Source of the DNA: Planctomyces sp. SH-PL14
GTDB taxonomy: Bacteria; Planctomycetota; Planctomycetia; Planctomycetales; Planctomycetaceae
Assembly: GCF_001610835.1 (NCBI RefSeq)
Contig: NZ_CP011270.1
Coordinates: 1,302,001 to 1,366,000, forward strand
Reading direction: 5' to 3'
Length of the DNA stretch: 64,000 nucleotides
In this document: positions 45,091 to 53,599 of the stretch, one piece after another
How the letters are laid out: every line of letters starts with the position of its first letter
How positions within the stretch are numbered: the stretch's first letter is position 1
Translations under genes and position numbers: made by a program
Notes under the pieces: model-generated
What the model was told of the DNA's origin: nothing
What the model saw: the letters and a program-made list of their open reading frames with translations, nothing else
Database searches by the model: none

Positions 45091-46446
45091 CTATGCCGCG
45101 CGGCGAATCGCCGCCATGGGCGACATTCGGGCCGCGTACCACGCCGGGTAAGCCCCGCCCAGAACCCCCAGGAGCACGCTGCATCCCAGCCCCAGCAGGA
45201 TCAGTCCCGGACCGGCGTGAAGGTGCAGACGGTCGGGCCAGATCGAGTTCAGCACGCGGGTGGCGATGAATCCGCAGATCGCCCCCAGCACGCCGCCCCA
45301 CGCCCCCAGCAGCGCACTCTCGAGCGTCACCAGCTTGACGATGTCGTTCCGCGTCCAGCCGTTCGCCCGCAGGACTCCAAACTCGATCGTCCGTTCCGTG
45401 ACGCTCATCAGCATCGTGTTCACGATGCTCAGGCTGGCGATGACCAGCCCGATCGTCGTCATGATCCCCAGGAACAGGTTCAGGTCTCCGCTGAACTCAT
45501 TGAACCGGTCCGCCCAGTCGTTCGCCGAACGGACTTCGACCGCGGACGCCCCCTCCGTCCCTCCCCCCGTCGCCGTCCTGGCCGAGGCCGGCGTAGCCCC
45601 TTTCGAGCCGGGTGCGCCGCCGCTTCGAGGTGAAACGGGCGTCCCAGCCTGCCCACCGGTCCGGATCCACAGGTCGATCGAGCGGAACAGGTCCTGGAAG
45701 GGATTCGTCTGAGCGGCCCCCAGCAGCGACGGAGTCCAGTGCGAGTGCCCGCGGCCGACGAACAGGGCCTCGATCGCCTTCGTCAGCACCTTGTCCGGTA
45801 CGGTCCCGTCCTGCTCGACGTAGTAGGAGCAGACGTTCTCGGGCGGGATCCGGGCAATGCTCCGGCAGGTCCCGATATCGCACAGGATGTTGACGTCCAG
45901 CAGCAGGGAGCCGCATTCGTAGATCCCGATGATCAGCACATTCTCGCCGTTCACCGCCAGAGCGTCGCCGATTCCCTTCTGAAATTCGTCGGCAATCTGG
46001 CGGCTCACGACGCAGCGGTTGGTCCCGCGGTCCCCCGGCTCCAGGAACCGCCCCTTTTTGAGCCCCTCCCGGAAGACGTCTTTCTTCAGCTTCAGCCGGC
46101 TCTCGACGTCGAAACCGATCAGGAACCGCGGCGGACTGATGATGTTTTTGCCGTCGATGATGTTGGCCCGCCCCATCACTTCGGCGTTGACCACTCGAAC
46201 GCCGGGGACTTTTTCGATCTCCTGCTTCCAACTGCTGGGCATGTTGGAAAAGAGGGGGAACGGCGCCCCGCGCTGCTGCACCAGGATCCCCGGGATCTGG
46301 TCAAACGTCGAAACGACCAGGCTCTGGATCCCGCCGGCGATCGAGAACAGCCCCACCATCCCGGCAATGGCGACCGTCAGCCCCAGGATCGACAGGGCGG
46401 ATCGGACAGGGCGGCTGCGAAGATTCCCGATGGCAAAGCGGAACAT
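45091..46446 (-). CDS. FtsX/MacB-type ABC transporter permease
   Basis: A 451-residue permease. The N-terminal helix (FRFAIGNLRSRPVRSALSILGLTVAIAGMVGLFS) leads into a periplasmic MacB-type domain of about 290 residues. The C-terminal part has three helices, including the conserved segment FGVLRANGWTRNDIVKLVTLESALLGAWGGVLGA. Such permeases work with a MacB/LolD ATPase to export or extract substrates; no ATPase gene is next to it. A Gly/Thr/Ala-rich insert of about 35 residues interrupts the periplasmic domain. It is convergent with the preceding gene. Confidence 0.85.
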   Translation of the reverse strand: MFRFAIGNLRSRPVRSALSILGLTVAIAGMVGLFSIAGGIQSLVVSTFDQIPGILVQQRGAPFPLFSNMPSSWKQEIEKVPGVRVVNAEVMGRANIIDGKNIISPPRFLIGFDVESRLKLKKDVFREGLKKGRFLEPGDRGTNRCVVSRQIADEFQKGIGDALAVNGENVLIIGIYECGSLLLDVNILCDIGTCRSIARIPPENVCSYYVEQDGTVPDKVLTKAIEALFVGRGHSHWTPSLLGAAQTNPFQDLFRSIDLWIRTGGQAGTPVSPRSGGAPGSKGATPASARTATGGGTEGASAVEVRSANDWADRFNEFSGDLNLFLGIMTTIGLVIASLSIVNTMLMSVTERTIEFGVLRANGWTRNDIVKLVTLESALLGAWGGVLGAICGFIATRVLNSIWPDRLHLHAGPGLILLGLGCSVLLGVLGGAYPAWYAARMSPMAAIRRAA

Positions 46447-46668
46447 ACGTCGGCACAACAGGGGTCAGTCGGGGCGGGTACGGGACGAGGAGCAGACGCG
46501 AGCGACAAAACGGCGGGCAAAGGCCGGATGTCCGATCAAGTCTAGGGAGCCCGGACGGGGAATACAGGCCGAAATCGCCTCGGCCACCCGCCTCTCATCT
46601 CCTTCATACTGGCGAATCCCGATACGACCGCTCTTTGCGGGACGGAGATTTCAAAATACGATCCCCGC

Positions 46669-47448
46669 ATGGAGAGTCGTCTGCACCTGGACATCGCACC
46701 GCAACCGGACAACAACACCTGCGGTCCGACGTGCCTGCACGCGATCTACAATTACTACGGTGACGAGGTCCCGCTCCCGCAACTCATCCGCGAAGTCCCG
46801 GCCCTGTCGGAAGGGGGGACGCTGGCGGTGCTCCTCGGCTGCCACGCCCTGGCCCGCGGCTACACGGTCAAGCTCTACACCTACAACCTGACGGTATTCG
46901 ACCCGACGTGGTTCCAGCCCGGCGGCCCGCCGATCGCCGATCGACTTCGGAAGCAGATGGAGCTGAAGGACATTCCCAAGCTGCGACTCGCGTCGCAGGC
47001 GTACCTTGAGTTCCTCCGCCTGGGGGGGAGCCTCCGGATGGAGGACATGACGGGAAACCTGCTCCGCCGCTACCTCAAGCGGGCAATCCCGATCATTTCC
47101 GGCCTCAGCGCCACCTATCTGTACAACGAGCCCCGCGAATCGATGGACGGCGGACCGGACGACGTCGGCGGGACACCGCAAGGCCATTTTGTGGTCCTGT
47201 GCGGTTATGACGCCATTGAACGCTCTGTCCTGGTGGCCGATCCCCTTCAGCCGAACCCGCTGGCGGCGCCGAACGGCAAATATGATGTTGACCTCGACCG
47301 GCTGATGTGTGCAATCATGCTCGGCGTGGTCACCTACGACAGCAACCTGCTGGTGATCCAACCGAAAGGTCGGAAAGACTGGATTGCCGCACCGGACTCG
47401 GACGGGTCCGGAGCGAGACCCGCGGTCGATGCGCCTCGACCGGACTGA
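46669..47448 (+). CDS. C39-like cysteine peptidase
   Basis: A 259-residue protein with the papain-like C39 pattern: nucleophile Cys18 in NNTCGPTCLHAI, His172 in QGHFVVLCGYD and Asp190 in LVADPLQP, a plausible catalytic triad. There is no signal peptide or transmembrane part, unlike the C39 domain fused to bacteriocin exporters. It ends 78 bp before the RimK-like ligase on the same strand, so a joint role in making or trimming a peptide is likely. The substrate is unknown. Confidence 0.8.
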   Translation: MESRLHLDIAPQPDNNTCGPTCLHAIYNYYGDEVPLPQLIREVPALSEGGTLAVLLGCHALARGYTVKLYTYNLTVFDPTWFQPGGPPIADRLRKQMELKDIPKLRLASQAYLEFLRLGGSLRMEDMTGNLLRRYLKRAIPIISGLSATYLYNEPRESMDGGPDDVGGTPQGHFVVLCGYDAIERSVLVADPLQPNPLAAPNGKYDVDLDRLMCAIMLGVVTYDSNLLVIQPKGRKDWIAAPDSDGSGARPAVDAPRPD

Positions 47449-47526
47449 ACCCCCAGGGACGGGAACGTGATTGTCGCGACGAACAACGGTACGGACGAAA
47501 AGCCACTGCAGCGCAAGGACGGAGCG

Positions 47527-48996
47527 ATGTCGACGTTGATCGTCGCCAATTCCCCGAAGGACTGGCCCTTCGAGATCCCCGGCGTCGAAATCGTCGACGC
47601 CTGGGACTACCTCACCCAGTCGGAATACAGCGATCTGCGGGGGGCCAAGGTCCTCAACCTCTGCCGCTCCTACAGCTACCAGAGCACGGGCTACTACGTC
47701 TCCCTGCTGGCGGAGGCCCGCGGCCACAAGCCGATCCCCAGCATCCAGACGCTGCAGGACATCCGCTCCCAATCGATCGTCCGGGTCGTCTCGGACGACC
47801 TCGACGACCTCGTCCAGGAGTGCCTCGGCAGCCTGCACTCGGAGGAGTTCGAGCTCAGCGTCTACTTCGGCCGGAACATGGCCAAGAAGTACGACCGGCT
47901 CGCCCTGCAGCTGTTCAACCTCTTCCAGGCCCCGCTGATCCGGGTCAAGTTCGGCAAGAACAAAAAGTGGTCGATCCGCAGCGTCAAGGCGATCAGCGGC
48001 CAGGACGTCCCGGAGTCGCACCGCCCGTTCGTCGCCGAGGCGGCCGCGAAGCATTTCTCCGGCCGCGCGGTCTCGAAGCCTAAAAAGGCCCGCAGCCGCT
48101 ACGACATGGCGATCCTGTGGGACGCCACCGCCCAGAACACCCCGTCGGACGAAGCGGCCCTCAAGAAGTTCATCAAGGCCGGCACGAGCATGGGGATCGA
48201 GGTCGAAGTCATCTCCAAGGATGACTACGGCCGGCTCCTCGAATTCGACGCCCTGTTCATCCGCGAAACGACCGGGATCAACGACCACACCTATCGCTTC
48301 TCCCGCACGGCGGCGAACGAAGGGCTCGTCGTCATGGACGACCCGCAGTCAATCGCCCGCTGCACCAACAAGGTGTTCCTCGCCGAGCTGATGGAGCGGC
48401 ACGAGATCCCGACCCCCAAGACACTCGTCCTCCACGAGGACAACGTCGACGAGGTGGTCGCCAAGCTCGGCTTCCCGATGGTCCTCAAGAAGCCGGACAG
48501 CGCCTTCTCGCAGGGCGTGGTCAAAATGAAGACCGAGGACGAACTCCGCGAGCGCCTGAAGGAGTTCTTCGAGGAGTCCGAGCTGCTCGTCGCCCAAGAG
48601 TTCCTGCCGACGGAATTCGACTGGCGGATCGGGATCCTCGACCGCCGGCCGCTCTTCGCCTGCAAGTACTTCATGGCCCCCGGCCACTGGCAGATCATCC
48701 AGCAGGAAAAGACGGGCGACGGCCGTTACGGCAAGTACGAAACCCTCCCGGTCGAGCTCGCCCCCCGCAAGGCGGTCAGCGTGGCCCTCAAGGCGGCGAA
48801 CCTGATCGGCGACGGCCTCTACGGGGTCGACGTCAAGCAGTCGGGTGGAAACTTCTACGTCATCGAAGTGAACGACAACCCGAACATCGAGCAGGGTGTC
48901 GAGGACTCGATCCTCCGCGACGACCTGTACCACCGGATCATGGCGTGCTTCCTCGCCCGCCTCGAACGCCGCCGCGCCTGGGTGCCGGCGGAGTGA
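47527..48996 (+). CDS. RimK-like ATP-grasp ligase with N-terminal RLAN domain
   Basis: A 489-residue protein. Residues about 1-170 match the RimK-like ATP-grasp N-terminal (RLAN) domain (GRNMAKKYDRLALQLFNLFQAPLIRVKF). Residues 190-480 are an ATP-grasp fold: CTNKVFLAELMERHEIPTPKT, VLKKPDSAFSQGVVKM for ATP binding, and DVKQSGGNFYVIEVNDNPNIEQG with the metal-binding Glu/Asn. Such ligases join an amino acid or peptide to a carboxylate with ATP. The ATG at 47527 (MSTLIVANSP) with GGAG before it is preferred over an upstream GTG. It pairs with the C39-like peptidase. The product is unknown. Confidence 0.9.
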   Translation: MSTLIVANSPKDWPFEIPGVEIVDAWDYLTQSEYSDLRGAKVLNLCRSYSYQSTGYYVSLLAEARGHKPIPSIQTLQDIRSQSIVRVVSDDLDDLVQECLGSLHSEEFELSVYFGRNMAKKYDRLALQLFNLFQAPLIRVKFGKNKKWSIRSVKAISGQDVPESHRPFVAEAAAKHFSGRAVSKPKKARSRYDMAILWDATAQNTPSDEAALKKFIKAGTSMGIEVEVISKDDYGRLLEFDALFIRETTGINDHTYRFSRTAANEGLVVMDDPQSIARCTNKVFLAELMERHEIPTPKTLVLHEDNVDEVVAKLGFPMVLKKPDSAFSQGVVKMKTEDELRERLKEFFEESELLVAQEFLPTEFDWRIGILDRRPLFACKYFMAPGHWQIIQQEKTGDGRYGKYETLPVELAPRKAVSVALKAANLIGDGLYGVDVKQSGGNFYVIEVNDNPNIEQGVEDSILRDDLYHRIMACFLARLERRRAWVPAE

Positions 48997-49017
48997 GATC
49001 CGGTCCGTTGTCACCTT

Positions 49018-49060
49018 CGTCCGGGAAGGCGAGGCTCCTGCCGAGCCGCAGGCCGGGGGA
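49018..49060. repeat. short GAGGCTC hairpin, dispersed type
   Basis: GGCTC and GAGCC pair around loop CTGCC in GCGAGGCTCCTGCCGAGCC. This single unit resembles short hairpin repeats that are scattered in planctomycete genomes and give false peptides of the type GEAPAEP. It lies in the gap between the ATP-grasp gene and the glycosyltransferase gene. Confidence 0.55.
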
Positions 49061-49104
49061 CGCGTTGAACTTGGCCTCGGCTGGCATCAGAATCCCCCAT
49101 CCCG

Positions 49105-50298
49105 ATGGCGATCCCCGATGACAGTCTGACGTCCCAACCCGCTGAGGCCCCGCCTGCGGAGCAGGATGGCCGCATTCGCCTCGCTCTCGTCATTCCCACG
49201 CTCGACCAGTCCGGGGCGGAGAAGCAGCTCTCCCTGCTGGCGACGGGGCTCCCCCGGGACCGTTTCCAGGTCGATGTCGTCGCCCTGACCCGCTCGGGAC
49301 CTCTCGAAGCGGTTCTTCGCGAGGCGGGAATCCCAGTCCACGTCATCGGAAAGCGCTGGCGGTTCGACCCATTTCCGGTCCTCCGGCTGCGGCAGTGGAT
49401 CCGCGAGCGCCGCCCCGGCATCGTCCACTCCTGGCTCTTCGCGGCGAACTCCGCGGTCCGGATGGCGGTCCCCTCCCGCTCGCCGGTCAAAGTCGTCGTG
49501 AGCGAGCGCTGCGTCGACAGCTGGAAATCGAGCTGGCAGCTGTGGCTCGACCGCCGGCTCGCCCGGCGGACGGACCACCTCGTCGGAAACTCGCAGAGCG
49601 TCGTCGACTTCTACCGCGCGCAGGGAATCGCGTCGGTCCCGATGAGCGTCATCCCGAACGGCGTGACGGTCCCCGCGGATCCAGGCCAGACCCGCGCCGA
49701 ATTCTTCGCGACGGTCGGCATTCCCGCCGATGCCCGGGTCGCCCTGTACGTCGGACGGCTGGCGAAGCAGAAGCGGCTCACGGATCTGCTGTGGGCCGCG
49801 CAGCTCGTCCGCCAGAAGGATCCCCGATTCCGGTTCCTCCTCGTCGGCGACGGCCCCGAACGGGCGGCTCTGGAGGAGCATGCCCGCAACGTGGAAGTCT
49901 CCGAGTTCGTCCGATTCCTGGGCCATCGCCCGGACGCCGCGTCGCTCCTGCATCATGCCGACGTCTTCTGGCTGGCGAGCGATTTTGAAGGGATGTCGAA
50001 CAGCCTGATGGAGGCGATGGCGTGCGGAAAGCCGTGCGTCGTGAGCGACATCCCCCCCAACCGCGAGCTCGTCCTCCACGGCGAGACGGGCTACTGCATC
50101 AATCCGGGCGACAGCGTCGGCTTCGCCCAGTTCACGAGCCGTATCCTCGAGGATCTTCCCCTCGCCGATCGCCTCGGTCAGGCCGGCCGGCAGCGGATGG
50201 CGGCGGAGTTCCGGATTGACCAGATGGTCGAGCGGCATGCGGCGCTCTACGAATCGCTCGTGCGGGACTCCGTCTTGTCCGGTCAATCCGCGGGGTGA
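49105..50298 (+). CDS. glycosyltransferase family 4
   Basis: A 397-residue GT-B fold enzyme. The N-terminal half (LALVIPTLDQSGAEKQLSLLATGL) is the acceptor domain. The C-terminal half has the nucleotide-sugar motifs ALYVGRLAKQKRL and LVGDGPERAAL, and the E-x7-E signature in DFEGMSNSLMEAMACGKP. The enzyme should transfer a sugar from a nucleotide donor with retention. The acceptor cannot be told; it is not in a visible polysaccharide cluster. It converges on the epimerase gene with a 14-bp gap. Confidence 0.92.
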   Translation: MAIPDDSLTSQPAEAPPAEQDGRIRLALVIPTLDQSGAEKQLSLLATGLPRDRFQVDVVALTRSGPLEAVLREAGIPVHVIGKRWRFDPFPVLRLRQWIRERRPGIVHSWLFAANSAVRMAVPSRSPVKVVVSERCVDSWKSSWQLWLDRRLARRTDHLVGNSQSVVDFYRAQGIASVPMSVIPNGVTVPADPGQTRAEFFATVGIPADARVALYVGRLAKQKRLTDLLWAAQLVRQKDPRFRFLLVGDGPERAALEEHARNVEVSEFVRFLGHRPDAASLLHHADVFWLASDFEGMSNSLMEAMACGKPCVVSDIPPNRELVLHGETGYCINPGDSVGFAQFTSRILEDLPLADRLGQAGRQRMAAEFRIDQMVERHAALYESLVRDSVLSGQSAG

Positions 50299-50311
50299 TC
50301 CGGAAACCGGA

Positions 50312-51271
50312 TCAGCTTCCCAGCGAGATTCCGTGGCGGAAGGGATCGGCCGGTTGCCGGATCAGGGTCGACTCCCCGCAGATATAGGCGCGGCCGGTGA
50401 TCGTCGGATGGATCCGGCCGGCGGTCCCTTCCCGGTAACGGGCGGTGAACCGGCTGCCAATGATGCTTTCCTGGACCCACGTCTCCCCCGGTCCCAGCTT
50501 CCCCGCCGCCGCCAGACAGGCGAGCTTGGCGCTCGTTCCCGTCCCGCACGGGGAGCGGTCATAGGCTCCTCCCGGACAGTAGACGAAGTTGCGGCTATGG
50601 GCGTCGGGAGCCTGAGCGGGGCCGAAGAACTCGATGTGGTCGATCTCCTGCCCCTCGGCCCCCGTGATCTGCTGCCGCCGGAGCGCGGCACGAACGCTGT
50701 CGGCGGCATCGTTCAGGCGGCGGAGGTTCGCCGGGGTCAGCGGGCAGGGGGACTGCTCCACCAGGAAGAACCAGTTCCCTCCCCAGGCGACATCCCCCAC
50801 GACGGTCCCCAGCCCTTCGACGTCGACCGCCATCTGGCTGCGGTAGCGATAGCTCGGCACGTTGCCGATCGCCGCCTGGTTGGGATCGATCAGTTCGACG
50901 TCGACGACCCCGACGGGGGTTTCGAGCCGGTGCATCCCCGGACCGATCCGGCCGAGATAGGCCAGCGTCACCGCGACGCCGATCGCCCCGTGACCGCACA
51001 TCCCGAGATAGCCGGCGTTGTTGAAGAAGATCACCCCCGCCGCGCACGACGGGTCTTCGGGCTCGCACAGGAGCGCCCCGACGAGCGCTTCCGAGCCGCG
51101 GGGCTCCAGGATGCAGGTCCGGCGGAAGTCGTCCGCCGTCTCGCGGAAGCGGCTCAGCCGGTCCTTGAGCGGGCCGGCCCCGAGATCCGGCCCGCCACTG
51201 AGGACGACCCGCGTCGGCTCCCCCTCGGTGTGAGAGTCGATCACGCGAATCGGGAGGTCGGAGAGGCTCAC
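50312..51271 (-). CDS. 4-hydroxyproline epimerase / proline racemase family
   Basis: A 319-residue protein of the proline racemase superfamily. Both catalytic cysteines are present: Cys92 in GYLGMCGHGAIG and Cys242 in SPCGTGTSAK. Two Cys indicate a racemase or epimerase rather than a hydroxyproline dehydratase. The start IRVIDSHTEGEPTRVV is the family N-terminus. I choose GTG 51271, whose GTGA overlaps the TGA of the upstream DHDPS-family gene by 4 bp; a longer frame upstream lacks family content. It likely converts trans-4-L- to cis-4-D-hydroxyproline. The coupled neighbour supports hydroxyproline degradation. Confidence 0.88.
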   Translation of the reverse strand: MSLSDLPIRVIDSHTEGEPTRVVLSGGPDLGAGPLKDRLSRFRETADDFRRTCILEPRGSEALVGALLCEPEDPSCAAGVIFFNNAGYLGMCGHGAIGVAVTLAYLGRIGPGMHRLETPVGVVDVELIDPNQAAIGNVPSYRYRSQMAVDVEGLGTVVGDVAWGGNWFFLVEQSPCPLTPANLRRLNDAADSVRAALRRQQITGAEGQEIDHIEFFGPAQAPDAHSRNFVYCPGGAYDRSPCGTGTSAKLACLAAAGKLGPGETWVQESIIGSRFTARYREGTAGRIHPTITGRAYICGESTLIRQPADPFRHGISLGS

Positions 51272-52218
51272 TTCGTCTCCCCCCGTCCCGGCCAGGCGCT
51301 CCACCAGCTCTTGAACAGCGTCCACTGGCTGCGGACGAATTCCCGCTGCGTGGGACTCAGGGCGTCGGTCGCCTGGAAGTGGTGCTCGTACTCGGGATTC
51401 CCTTCGAGGACCATCAGGTACTTGTAGTAGAGGACGAGGTCCGGCCCTTCGTCGTATTTCGAAAGGACCTGCAGGGCTTCTTCGAGCTCCTGCGCCCGCC
51501 TCCGCGACTCGGGATCACCCGCGGCCGCTTTCTCGCAGAGGCTCACGAGCCGCAGCACCGGCCCGGGGAGCGCGTTGCCGATGCCCGTGATCGCGCCGAC
51601 CGCCCCGCACCGGACAAAGCCGTGGTAGACCTGCGTGTCGACGCCGACCATCAGCGCCAGGTCCGGGTCGCCGCTCGTGATGAACTCCGCGGCGTAACTG
51701 AGCGAGTCCGCGCCGCCGAATTCCTTGAAGCCCACGAGATTGCGGTGGTCCCGCCGCAGCTCGGCGAACAGTCCCGCCCGGGTCTGGTAGCCGTAATAGG
51801 GGCTGTTGTAGATCACGGCGGGAAGGTCCCCGCCGGCGCGGAGGACCTCGGAGAAGTGTGCCCGCTGGGCCGATTCGGAAATCCCGCGTGAGAGGACGCG
51901 GGGAATGACCATCAGTCCCGCGGCTCCGACCTTCCGGGCGTGGGCCGCATGTTCGGCGGCGAGGCGAGTGTTCTGGGCTCCCGTCCCGACGACGACCGGC
52001 ACCCCCGCTTCGACGAGCCGGCGCACCCCTTCCTGCCGCTGGGCGTCGGTCAGAAGAGGCCAGTCTCCCATCGACCCGCAGTAGACGACCGCCCGCATCC
52101 CGGCGGCGACGAGTTCCCGTCCCTTGCGAACGAGGGGGTCGTACTCAATGGTCCCGTCGGCCCGGCAGGGGGTCATCAGGGCGGGCATGCAACCGCGGAA
52201 GAGATCAGAGGCGGACAT
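51268..52218 (-). CDS. DHDPS-family aldolase/deaminase
   Basis: A 316-residue class I aldolase of the dihydrodipicolinate synthase superfamily. The Schiff-base lysine is Lys165 in LVGFKEFGGA, with Tyr137 in VIYNSPYYGY and the early GSMGDWPLLTDAQR substrate loop. True DHDPS has GTTGE in the last loop, so a different substrate is likely. Its stop overlaps the epimerase start by GTGA, so the two are translationally coupled. In hydroxyproline degradation a DHDPS-family enzyme (1-pyrroline-4-hydroxy-2-carboxylate deaminase) follows the dehydrogenase; that role is inferred here. Confidence 0.85.
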   Translation of the reverse strand: MSASDLFRGCMPALMTPCRADGTIEYDPLVRKGRELVAAGMRAVVYCGSMGDWPLLTDAQRQEGVRRLVEAGVPVVVGTGAQNTRLAAEHAAHARKVGAAGLMVIPRVLSRGISESAQRAHFSEVLRAGGDLPAVIYNSPYYGYQTRAGLFAELRRDHRNLVGFKEFGGADSLSYAAEFITSGDPDLALMVGVDTQVYHGFVRCGAVGAITGIGNALPGPVLRLVSLCEKAAAGDPESRRRAQELEEALQVLSKYDEGPDLVLYYKYLMVLEGNPEYEHHFQATDALSPTQREFVRSQWTLFKSWWSAWPGRGETK

Positions 52219-52473
52219 GAGTGCGAACGTTCTCGGAGGGGACGGGGGTCTCGCGGACTGTCGCCGGCGACGAGGCTGATGGTATCGCCGCGCCTCGTTC
52301 AAGTCTTCGTCCCCGGGGTTGGCACGGGTTGCCAACGCCCGAGCCTCGCCGCTCTCCCCCATCACCGCTTCGCGCGTCAGGCATCCCTTGCTGGACTCCG
52401 CGAGGCCGGTCGGCACACACTCCCCCGTGCGCGGCCTTCGCGGATCGGCGAGCACGCGAGGAGGAACGACGGG

Positions 52474-53238
52474 ATGACGGCGGCCAAGGACTTCGGGGCG
52501 ATCGAGAGCGACTACGCGTTCTTCATGGCGCATGCGACGGAGGCGGAGAGCGACGTCGCCGAGTACGTCCGGAACCTGGCGGGCTTTGCCGCCGAACGAA
52601 CGTCGATCCACGTGCTCGATTTCGGCTGCGGCACCGGGGAGTTCTCGCGGCGGCTGGCGTCGGCGTTGAACTGGCCCCCCGAGCGGCTGCACTGGGGACT
52701 CGTCGAACCGGTGCGGCACCAGCGCGAGGAGGCGGCGCGACGACTCGCCCCGTTCAGCCGGCACGCGATCGAGAGCTTCGAGCGCCTCCCTCCCGCGTCG
52801 GAGCGATCCTTCGACCTGGTACTGTCGAACCACGTCCTCTACTACGTCGACGATCTGGCCGCGACGCTCCGGGAAATGCAGGAGTCGCTCCGTCCCGGCG
52901 GCCGCCTGCTCCTGGCGATCGCCGGGTGGGACAATCCCCTCCTCCAGCTCTGGAAGGTCGGCTTCGCCTCCCTGGGCCGGCCGGTCCCCTACCGCGCGGC
53001 GGAGGAAGTCGAAACGCTACTGTCCCGGCAGGGCGCCCGCTTTCGAAAGTCCCGGGCGGACTACCAGCTCCGCTTTCCCGACACGGTCGAGAACCGGCTG
53101 AAGCTGCTCCGCTTCCTGTTCGGCCCCTTTCTCGACGAGATCTCGCCGTCCCGCCTGCTTGGCGAACTGGACCGCCATGTCCGCGGCGACCATCTCGAAG
53201 TGAATACGCACAGCGATCACTTCGCCGTCGAGGGCTAG
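52474..53238 (+). CDS. class I SAM-dependent methyltransferase
   Basis: A 254-residue protein with the class I methyltransferase fold. Motif I is HVLDFGCGTGEFSRR, the acidic strand is LHWGLVEP, and motif IV is DLVLSNHVLYYVDD. These bind S-adenosylmethionine. The C-terminal third (RFPDTVENRLKLLRFLFGPF) should shape the acceptor site. GAGGAACGACGGG before the ATG at 52474 is the likely RBS. It is divergent from the DHDPS-family gene with a 255-bp gap. The substrate is unknown. Confidence 0.87.
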   Translation: MTAAKDFGAIESDYAFFMAHATEAESDVAEYVRNLAGFAAERTSIHVLDFGCGTGEFSRRLASALNWPPERLHWGLVEPVRHQREEAARRLAPFSRHAIESFERLPPASERSFDLVLSNHVLYYVDDLAATLREMQESLRPGGRLLLAIAGWDNPLLQLWKVGFASLGRPVPYRAAEEVETLLSRQGARFRKSRADYQLRFPDTVENRLKLLRFLFGPFLDEISPSRLLGELDRHVRGDHLEVNTHSDHFAVEG

Positions 53239-53248
53239 CTCACGTTCC

Positions 53249-53599
53249 GCACCTGAAGGCCTGTTCGAGGTCTACGGGAACGAAATGCGCCTCGGCAGCA
53301 ACCGGAGAAAAGCGCTGCACAACTTCGGCAGGCGAGCGGGCGTCGACGATCTGAACTCGCTGGCGAACGTCCTGCTGCAGGCGGATCGATTTGGAACGGC
53401 AATCTCCACGGCCTTAAGAGACATGGAGAAGTCGATCCGTCACAAGCGACGGCAGAAGGCGGAGGAACGGGCCTCCAACTCAGCTGTGACGCTGCTCATA
53501 CCGCTGATCCTCGTAGGTACCCGGCGTTCCTTGACGCTCACTCTCCAACGTGCCTACTTTGGCTTCGCCCCTCCGACGCTGATGACGAGCCAGGACTGA
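53249..53599 (+). pseudogene. TadC/T2SSF C-terminal relic
   Basis: The frame reads LFEVYGNEMRLGSNRRKAL, then VDDLNSLANVLLQADRFGTA, then SIRHKRRQKAEERASNSAV and LIPLILV, which is the C-terminal half of a TadC-type (type II secretion F domain) inner-membrane protein. Upstream the family sequence is missing, and after about 53515 it turns into unrelated residues instead of the closing transmembrane helix. No other Tad pilus gene is present. It overlaps the end of the next minus-strand gene by 46 bp. It looks like a degraded fragment, perhaps at an old recombination border. Confidence 0.6.
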
